Origin: JAHWKV01 sp040905365
GTDB lineage: Bacteria; Actinomycetota; CADDZG01; JAHWKV01
NCBI GenBank assembly: GCA_040905365.1
Contig: JBBDRQ010000020.1
Location: forward strand, 1-53,177
Reading direction: 5' to 3'
Length of the DNA: 53,177 nucleotides
Under the pieces are notes generated by a model. The model did no database searches. It was not told where the DNA came from and saw nothing but the letters and a program-made list of their open reading frames with translations. Positions 48,967-53,177 of this stretch are shown piece by piece. How positions within the stretch are numbered: the first letter of the stretch is position 1; the number at the start of each line of letters is the position of its first letter. The position numbers and the translations under genes are program-made.

Positions 48967-51009
48967 GTGAAGGTTCCTGAAACATTTCCGCATGACGTAC
49001 AAGAAGTAGAGCACGTGTGGATCCCCATGTCGGACGGCGTCCGCCTTGCTGCGAGGATCTGGACTCCCGAACAAGCGGAGAAGACTCCGGTACCCGCGGT
49101 TTTGGAATACATTCCCTACCGCAAGCGAGACCTGACCCGGCGCCGTGACTCGACGATCCATCCGTACTTCGCGGGCCATGGCTACGCATCGGTCCGGGTT
49201 GATCTGCGCGGCAGCGGTGACAGTGAGGGCGTGCTCAAGGACGAGTACCTGGAACGCGAGCTCACCGACGGCGAGGAGGTGATTGCCTGGCTGGCCGAAC
49301 AGCCTTGGTGCGACGGCAACGTCGGTATGATCGGGATCTCCTGGGGCGGGTTCAACGGACTGCAGATCGCGGCGCGTCAACCACCTGCGCTCAAAGCGGT
49401 CGTAACCGTGTGCTCCAGCGATGGCCGGTATGCCGACGACGTGCACTACATGGGTGGCTGTTTGCTCGGCGACAATCTGTCGTGGGCCTCGGTAATGTTT
49501 GGGCGCAACGCTTGCCCACCCGATCCCCAGGTGGTGGGCGAGGACTGGCGCCGCATGTGGCTCGACCGGCTGCAAGAGAGCGGACTGTGGGTTGCAAAGT
49601 GGTTACGACACCAGCGCCGGGATGAATATTGGAAGCACGGCTCGATACTTGAGGATTACTCCAGCGTTCGCTGCCCGGTTTTCGCGGTAAGCGGTTGGGC
49701 CGACGGCTATTCAAATGCGGTGTTTCGGCTGATGGCAAACCTCGACGTACCGCGAAGAGGCCTTATCGGTCCGTGGAGCCACCGCTACCCGCACGTCGGT
49801 TTGCCCGGGCCGGCAATCGGCTTCCTTCAAGAATGCCTGCGATGGTGGGATCAGTGGCTTGGGGAGGAGGATGCAGAATTCGACGACGAGCCGATGCTTC
49901 GGGTCTGGATGCAAGACAGTACGCCGCCCACGGCAAGCTATGAGCAGCGCCCCGGCCGCTGGGTCAGCGAAGCCACGTGGCCTTCTCCAAGGATCGAATC
50001 CCGGCAATACGGGCTCGCTCCGCACGGCAAGCTGGCTCCCGTCAACTCCGATGCCACCGATGAAGCGGACGACGCCGATGGCGATGAGGTCGTTACCATC
50101 CAGTCTCCGATCACCGTAGGACTCTTTGCCGGCAAGTGGTGCTCCTACTCGTACGCGCCCGACCTGCCTCACGATCAGCGCGAAGAGGACGGCGGAGCGC
50201 TAGTGTTTGAAACACCGCCGCTGGAGGAAGCTCTCGAGGTCCTTGGTATCCCCATCGTCGAACTCGAGGTCTCGTCGAACAAGCCGAGCGCGATGGTTGC
50301 CGTGCGGTTATCCGATGTGGCGCCGGACGACAAAGCGACCCGCGTTAGCTATGGTCTGCTTAACCTCACGCACCGGGACAGCCACGAACATCCGGAGCCG
50401 CTGGAGCCGGGCCGTGTTTATCGCGTCGGCGTTTCGCTCAACGGCATGGCGCAGGTGTTCCCCAAAGGACATCGGATCCGCCTTAGCATCTCAACGTCGT
50501 ACTGGCCCCTCGCATGGCCGTCCCCTGAACCTGCCCGACTTTCCATCGACACGACCAACAGTACTTTGTTCCTGCCTCGGCGGCCCCCTCGAGACGAGCA
50601 ACTGCGACCGTTCGGTGAAGCCGAAGGCGCTAGGCCGATCGACCGGACAATCATTAAGATGCCTAGTTACGATTGGTACGTTCACCGCAACCTCGCCACG
50701 GACGAATCGTCTCTGGAGGTGATCCAAGATGACGGCATCTATCACATCGATGAGGTCGACCTGGAGGTGACCAATCGGACCGTGGAGAATTACGTGTCAT
50801 GGGGAGACGATTTCCACTCGGTAAGGGGCGAGGTCACCAACGAGCTTCAATTCCGGCGCGATGGCTGGCTCGTGCGCATGGTGACCCATACGCTGCTGAC
50901 GTGTACGCGTGAAGACTTTCGTGTACGTGCCGAACTCGACGCCTACGAAGGACGCACACGCGTCTTTGCCCATAGCTGGGACGAAAGCATTCCGAGAGAC
51001 GGAGTGTAG
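48967..51009 (+). CDS. CocE/NonD-family alpha/beta hydrolase (X-Pro dipeptidyl-peptidase-like)
   Basis: A 680-residue enzyme from GTG 48967, ten bases after the ATP-grasp stop. The N-terminal alpha/beta hydrolase domain begins VWIPMSDGVRLAARIWTPE; the oxyanion and nucleophile region is VGMIGISWGGFNGLQ, with Ser in GISWGG at about residue 125, and the acid/His relay is likely in SGWADGYSN and GPWSH. A C-terminal jelly-roll domain follows (VVTIQSPITVGLFAGKW; VSSNKPSAMVAVRLSDVAPD), as in CocE and X-Pro peptidases. It should hydrolyse an ester or amide bond of a small acyl compound or peptide. No signal peptide; cytosolic. Confidence 0.87.
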   Translation: MKVPETFPHDVQEVEHVWIPMSDGVRLAARIWTPEQAEKTPVPAVLEYIPYRKRDLTRRRDSTIHPYFAGHGYASVRVDLRGSGDSEGVLKDEYLERELTDGEEVIAWLAEQPWCDGNVGMIGISWGGFNGLQIAARQPPALKAVVTVCSSDGRYADDVHYMGGCLLGDNLSWASVMFGRNACPPDPQVVGEDWRRMWLDRLQESGLWVAKWLRHQRRDEYWKHGSILEDYSSVRCPVFAVSGWADGYSNAVFRLMANLDVPRRGLIGPWSHRYPHVGLPGPAIGFLQECLRWWDQWLGEEDAEFDDEPMLRVWMQDSTPPTASYEQRPGRWVSEATWPSPRIESRQYGLAPHGKLAPVNSDATDEADDADGDEVVTIQSPITVGLFAGKWCSYSYAPDLPHDQREEDGGALVFETPPLEEALEVLGIPIVELEVSSNKPSAMVAVRLSDVAPDDKATRVSYGLLNLTHRDSHEHPEPLEPGRVYRVGVSLNGMAQVFPKGHRIRLSISTSYWPLAWPSPEPARLSIDTTNSTLFLPRRPPRDEQLRPFGEAEGARPIDRTIIKMPSYDWYVHRNLATDESSLEVIQDDGIYHIDEVDLEVTNRTVENYVSWGDDFHSVRGEVTNELQFRRDGWLVRMVTHTLLTCTREDFRVRAELDAYEGRTRVFAHSWDESIPRDGV

Positions 51010-51192
51010 GCAAGCTCCTCGAGCCGCATGCGCCGACACCTGTATCAGTCCGGGATTCTCAGCACAACTAGGGACGAGTTCTCTTCCGTCAGCGGCGACG
51101 TCGGGATCCACGAAAACACCTACGGCGACAAGGATCCCGGAGAGAACAAGCGCCCAACCGGCGGCAAGGCCCCGAAAGGAGACGGCTAACAT
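50797..51192 (-). CDS. Doubtful small exported protein, antisense to hydrolase end
   Basis: A 131-residue open frame with a strong ribosome site (GAGGAG, five bases before ATG 51192) and a convincing signal-like N-terminus (LAAGWALVLSGILVAVGVFV). However its last 71 codons run antisense through the conserved end of the hydrolase gene, which is unlikely for a real pair. Only the first 60 or so residues may be meaningful, as a decayed or very short gene. The gap 51010-51367 holds nothing else except a hairpin at its right end. Confidence 0.3.
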   Translation of the reverse strand: MLAVSFRGLAAGWALVLSGILVAVGVFVDPDVAADGRELVPSCAENPGLIQVSAHAARGACLHSVSRNAFVPAMGKDACASFVGVEFGTYTKVFTRTRQQRMGHHAHEPAIAPELKLVGDLAPYRVEIVSP

Positions 51193-51349
51193 AGCATCTC
51201 CTCGATACCTAATCCATGTCGGAAGGCCAGCCTCAGATCAGGCCAGCCGAGGGATGATTTGTAAGTCACTCAGACACGGTCACGGCCTCATTCTCGGATA
51301 TCCGAAAAGGCGGAGCCAGCCCAAATCTTACCGGTATTAGGCAAAGGTC

Positions 51350-51368
51350 GCCCCGGCCGGGTCGGGGC
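51350..51368 (-). terminator. Hairpin at the end of the second ECF sigma gene
   Basis: GCCCCG (51350-51355) pairs with CGGGGC (51363-51368) around a seven-base loop, starting at the last base of the sigma stop codon. On the minus strand it is followed by GACCTTTGCC, a weak T-run. It may end the sigma operon. Confidence 0.45.
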
Positions 51369-51979
51369 TATGCCAGCTTCTTCTTAAGGCGTTTTACCGC
51401 CCGTCCCTGAAGTGCGCTCACGGCACCGGGACGAATATTCAAAACGGCGGCCGTCTCCTCCAGGCTCAAGCCTCCTAGGATCCGAAGCAGCATTACGTCC
51501 CTTTGGTTATCGGTCAGCTCCGCCAGCAGGACCGCCACCTCAACCTGGCTCAAATGCCGCATCGCCTCGTGCTCCACGTCACCCGATCTACCGCGCAACT
51601 CCAGGGTCTGAGCTTCGGCCGGGGCCACAGGGCGACGCTTGCGGTGACGGCTGTCGTCGACAATCTTGCGGTGAGCGATCACAAACAGCCAGGACCGAAA
51701 CGCGGCTTCGCCTCCCTCGAACTGGCCAAGGGACCTGACCACCTGATAGAAGACCTCAGCGGTTAGATCCTCCGGTTCCGGGACCCGCTGAGCCCTGAAG
51801 TACCCGAGCACTGCAGGCGAGAACTGACGGTACAAATTGGTCCAGGCCCACTCGGCCCCCGTACGGGCCGCCGCTAGCGTGCTGTCGAAGGCCTCACCCA
51901 TATCCTGGTGAGAGACTACACGGGCGGAGCGACTCTTGCCCCAAACAGGAGCCGCTCCTACGCTCGGCCGGTAAGCCAT
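51368..51979 (-). CDS. ECF-type RNA polymerase sigma factor
   Basis: A 203-residue group-4 sigma factor. Region 2 includes EPEDLTAEVFYQVVRSL and FRSWLFVIAHRKIVDDSRHRKRRP; region 4 includes LTDNQRDVMLLRILGGLSLEETAAVLNIRPGAVSALQGRAVKRLKKKL (shortened: LSLEETAAVLNIRPGAVSAL). It is a close paralogue of the sigma at 11189-11776. GTG/ATG choice is uncertain; the longer start adds about 25 residues (ATG 51901, MGEAFDS, is a second option). The gene follows a membrane-protein gene by 35 bp on the same strand, probably its anti-sigma partner. Confidence 0.9.
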   Translation of the reverse strand: MAYRPSVGAAPVWGKSRSARVVSHQDMGEAFDSTLAAARTGAEWAWTNLYRQFSPAVLGYFRAQRVPEPEDLTAEVFYQVVRSLGQFEGGEAAFRSWLFVIAHRKIVDDSRHRKRRPVAPAEAQTLELRGRSGDVEHEAMRHLSQVEVAVLLAELTDNQRDVMLLRILGGLSLEETAAVLNIRPGAVSALQGRAVKRLKKKLA

Positions 51980-52014
51980 CGAGTCGGTAATTGACGGGTT
52001 GACTGGCGTCGCCC

Positions 52015-52908
52015 CTACGGCCTACCGCCGGGGCCGCCGGCAGGCGCGTCACCCGGTCCGCCGGCAGGCGCGTCACCCGGTCCGCCGGCAGGGGTGTGGC
52101 CGCCAGTATCGGGGGCAGACGGCGGCGCTCCACCGGGAGCAGACCCGGCACCCGGGGTGTCGCCGACCTGACCGCCGGCTGCGGGCTGCTGAGCGCCGCC
52201 CTGGGCGGGGCCGCCTTCGGGCGTGCCCTCGGGGCGATTCGACTGTCCGGCGTCTTTGCGCTCCTCGCCCATCTCACGGGCGTCGTCGCCGACCTCCGGG
52301 CCATCGACGCCCCTGTCCCGGGCGTCCTCCGAAACGTCTTGGCCGAAGCCGGCCTTCTCGTTGGGCTCGCCTGCGTCCTCGGAGCCGTCGGGGTCGCCCT
52401 CCACACCGACATCTGGGACTTCATCTGCGTCCAAAGCCTCCTGCTGCGACGCCGCCGTCTCCCCAAGCGGGATTTCTATGCCGATCCTCTCGGCAGCCTG
52501 CGAAACCGTGGTCTGCACCCGATCCGGCAAGTTGCCGGTTGCGGCCGCCGCGCCGGTGCTAGCCATGGCGACGGCGATGCCGCCGGCTGCGATCTTTGCC
52601 GCAAGTGAAGCAAATAGGGCCTCGAACACGAACTTCCTCCTTCTCGTCGGTAGCCCGGACGCCTGCAAACCAGGCCCGTCGGCTTTGCTTGCTGGCCTCG
52701 CGGCCAGGTCGCCCTTATCGGTGAGATGGACCGCCCGCATGAGCCCCCTCAGGTGGGTGGCCTCGAGCTCGGGGTCGGGGCCGCTCAGGTACGCGGTCTT
52801 GACGCCGTCGACCAACCTGGCCACGTCGTCCAAGCCACCGCCCGCCGGCGTCTTGCCGGCAAACAGCTTCTCCAGTTCCGCCTCGTGCTTACTCAGAAGA
52901 ATTTTCAT
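52015..52908 (-). CDS. Probable ECF-associated membrane protein with repetitive Gly/Pro tail
   Basis: A 297-residue protein encoded just before the second ECF sigma factor, in the arrangement common for actinobacterial sigma/anti-sigma-like pairs. The N-terminal ~100 residues are helical (SKHEAELEKLFAGKTPAGG; RGLMRAVHLTDKGDL). A hydrophobic segment follows (FEALFASLAAKIAAGGIAVAMA), then a conserved-looking NLPDRVQTTVSQAAERIGIEIPLGE motif (shortened: LPDRVQTTVSQAAERIGIEIP). The tail, over 110 residues, is Gly/Pro/Asp-rich and ends in two perfect copies of GDAPAGGP and PGGRP. Anti-sigma activity is inferred from position. ATG 52908 is chosen; TTG 52917 is possible. Confidence 0.65.
   Translation of the reverse strand: MKILLSKHEAELEKLFAGKTPAGGGLDDVARLVDGVKTAYLSGPDPELEATHLRGLMRAVHLTDKGDLAARPASKADGPGLQASGLPTRRRKFVFEALFASLAAKIAAGGIAVAMASTGAAAATGNLPDRVQTTVSQAAERIGIEIPLGETAASQQEALDADEVPDVGVEGDPDGSEDAGEPNEKAGFGQDVSEDARDRGVDGPEVGDDAREMGEERKDAGQSNRPEGTPEGGPAQGGAQQPAAGGQVGDTPGAGSAPGGAPPSAPDTGGHTPAGGPGDAPAGGPGDAPAGGPGGRP
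52034..52092. repeat. 24-bp tandem repeat in the tail of the ECF-associated gene
   Basis: Units begin at 52034, 52058 and 52082 (the third keeps 11 bp). The two full copies are identical and encode GDAPAGGP on the minus strand. Perfect identity implies recent expansion or exchange by slippage. Confidence 0.8.
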
Positions 52909-52955
52909 CTCACCCAAGTAAACGCTCGGTTGGTGAGGTTTCGTACGGGTAGACG

Positions 52956-53006
52956 AAAAAAGTTGCCGAACGCGCAGCAGCTCCCGCTCGAAAGCGGAAG
53001 CTGCTG
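52956..53006 (-). terminator. Hairpin terminator after the right-edge gene
   Basis: CAGCAGCT (52975-52982) pairs with AGCTGCTG (52999-53006), and inside it CCGCT pairs with AGCGG around a CGAA loop. On the minus strand TTTTTT follows after 13 bases (52961-52956). It would end the partial gene beyond 53065. The gap 52909-53064 holds no other feature. Confidence 0.55.
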
Positions 53007-53064
53007 TCTAGTCCGGGCTCGTAAGCCGCCCGTCAGTACGTGATGTCCACTGACCAGAGCTGGC

Positions 53065-53177
53065 CTATGGCCTGCCGCCGGGGGTGCCGGAGGGCTTGTA
53101 CTGATCCGCCGTACCCGGTCCAGGGGTGCCGGAGGGCTTGTACTGATCCGCCGTACCCGGTCCGGGGGTGCCGGAGG
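53065..53177 (-). CDS. C-terminal end of a repeat-tailed protein (partial)
   Basis: The frame is open from the right edge to TAG at 53065-53067, giving 36 residues. They consist of repeats of the 14-residue unit PGPGTADQYKPSGT, ending PSGTPGGRP. The last five residues, PGGRP, are the same as those ending the ECF-associated protein at 52015, which suggests a related gene whose body lies outside the window. It is too short for a frame call by length, but the repeat and shared end support it. It is followed by a terminator-like hairpin. Confidence 0.6.
   Translation of the reverse strand, partial: SGTPGPGTADQYKPSGTPGPGTADQYKPSGTPGGRP
53080..53177. repeat. 42-bp tandem repeat at the right edge
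   Basis: A 42-bp unit containing GGGTGCCGGAGGGCTTGTAC occurs twice and begins a third time at the window end, with a single A/G difference at the unit junction. It codes for a 14-residue unit on the minus strand. Confidence 0.8.

Noticed and set aside
52034..53177. CRISPR-like array
   Set aside because: The repeats are contiguous, lie in coding frame and have no spacers; no cas genes occur in the window.

Overview
The window looks like chromosomal DNA of a high-GC actinomycetote. Support comes from a Bpa/PafE-type proteasome activator ending in GYL (16621-17103), a PknB-like kinase, two ECF sigma factors of actinobacterial style, GTG/TTG starts and probable leaderless promoters. The exact lineage cannot be told from the sequence. 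I found no insertion sequences, phage genes, CRISPR arrays, rRNAs or tRNAs. Almost every base is coding, and genes sit in short, tightly overlapping operons.

Left third (1-16.6 kb): a truncated TPR protein; a small helical protein with an MFS transporter; a degenerate M23-type lipoprotein; a two-gene operon of exported proteins I do not recognise (3390-4823); ApbE and a Ppx/GppA phosphatase in overlap; a MacB-like ABC transporter divergent from an ECF sigma factor; a double-VOC (CatE-like) enzyme; and a coupled unit of ABC exporter, Ser/Thr kinase (probably started at CTG overlapping the exporter stop) and a lipoprotein with a collagen-like Gly-X-Y tail.

Middle (16.6-37.5 kb): bpa convergent with hydantoinase/oxoprolinase genes hyuB-hyuA; trmO; a voltage-sensor-type channel without a canonical filter; DUF302; PgeF-like protein; beta-carbonic anhydrase; MurD overlapping a MurL-type glutamate epimerase, beside a D-amino-acid oxidase (a cluster built around D-Glu and D-amino acids); a 5'-truncated chaB remnant; a 928-aa carrier-ligase-acyltransferase fusion; RNase Z; and an ion-homeostasis block with two TrkA-N-tailed cation/proton antiporters flanking a small membrane protein and a tandem universal stress protein.

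Right third (37.5-53.2 kb): a peptide/nickel-type ABC importer operon (binding protein, permease, permease-ATPase fusion, ATPase) that ends in an internally duplicated protein of unknown function; a divergent small gene faintly like FmdE; a metal-response unit with a MerR regulator, a CxxCC membrane protein, a Rdx/SelW-like redox protein and a cupredoxin lipoprotein. The merR and cupredoxin promoters carry near-matching MerR-type operators with the same long spacer, so one regulator probably controls both. Then come an ATP-grasp ligase paired with a CocE/NonD hydrolase, and a second ECF sigma factor downstream of its likely membrane partner, whose tail is repetitive. The right edge cuts a further gene with 14-residue tail repeats and the same C-terminal PGGRP ending.

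The most promising leads are the importer operon with the duplicated protein, the two-site MerR regulon, the MurD-MurL-DAO cluster, the ATP-grasp/CocE pair and the carrier-ligase-acyltransferase fusion.
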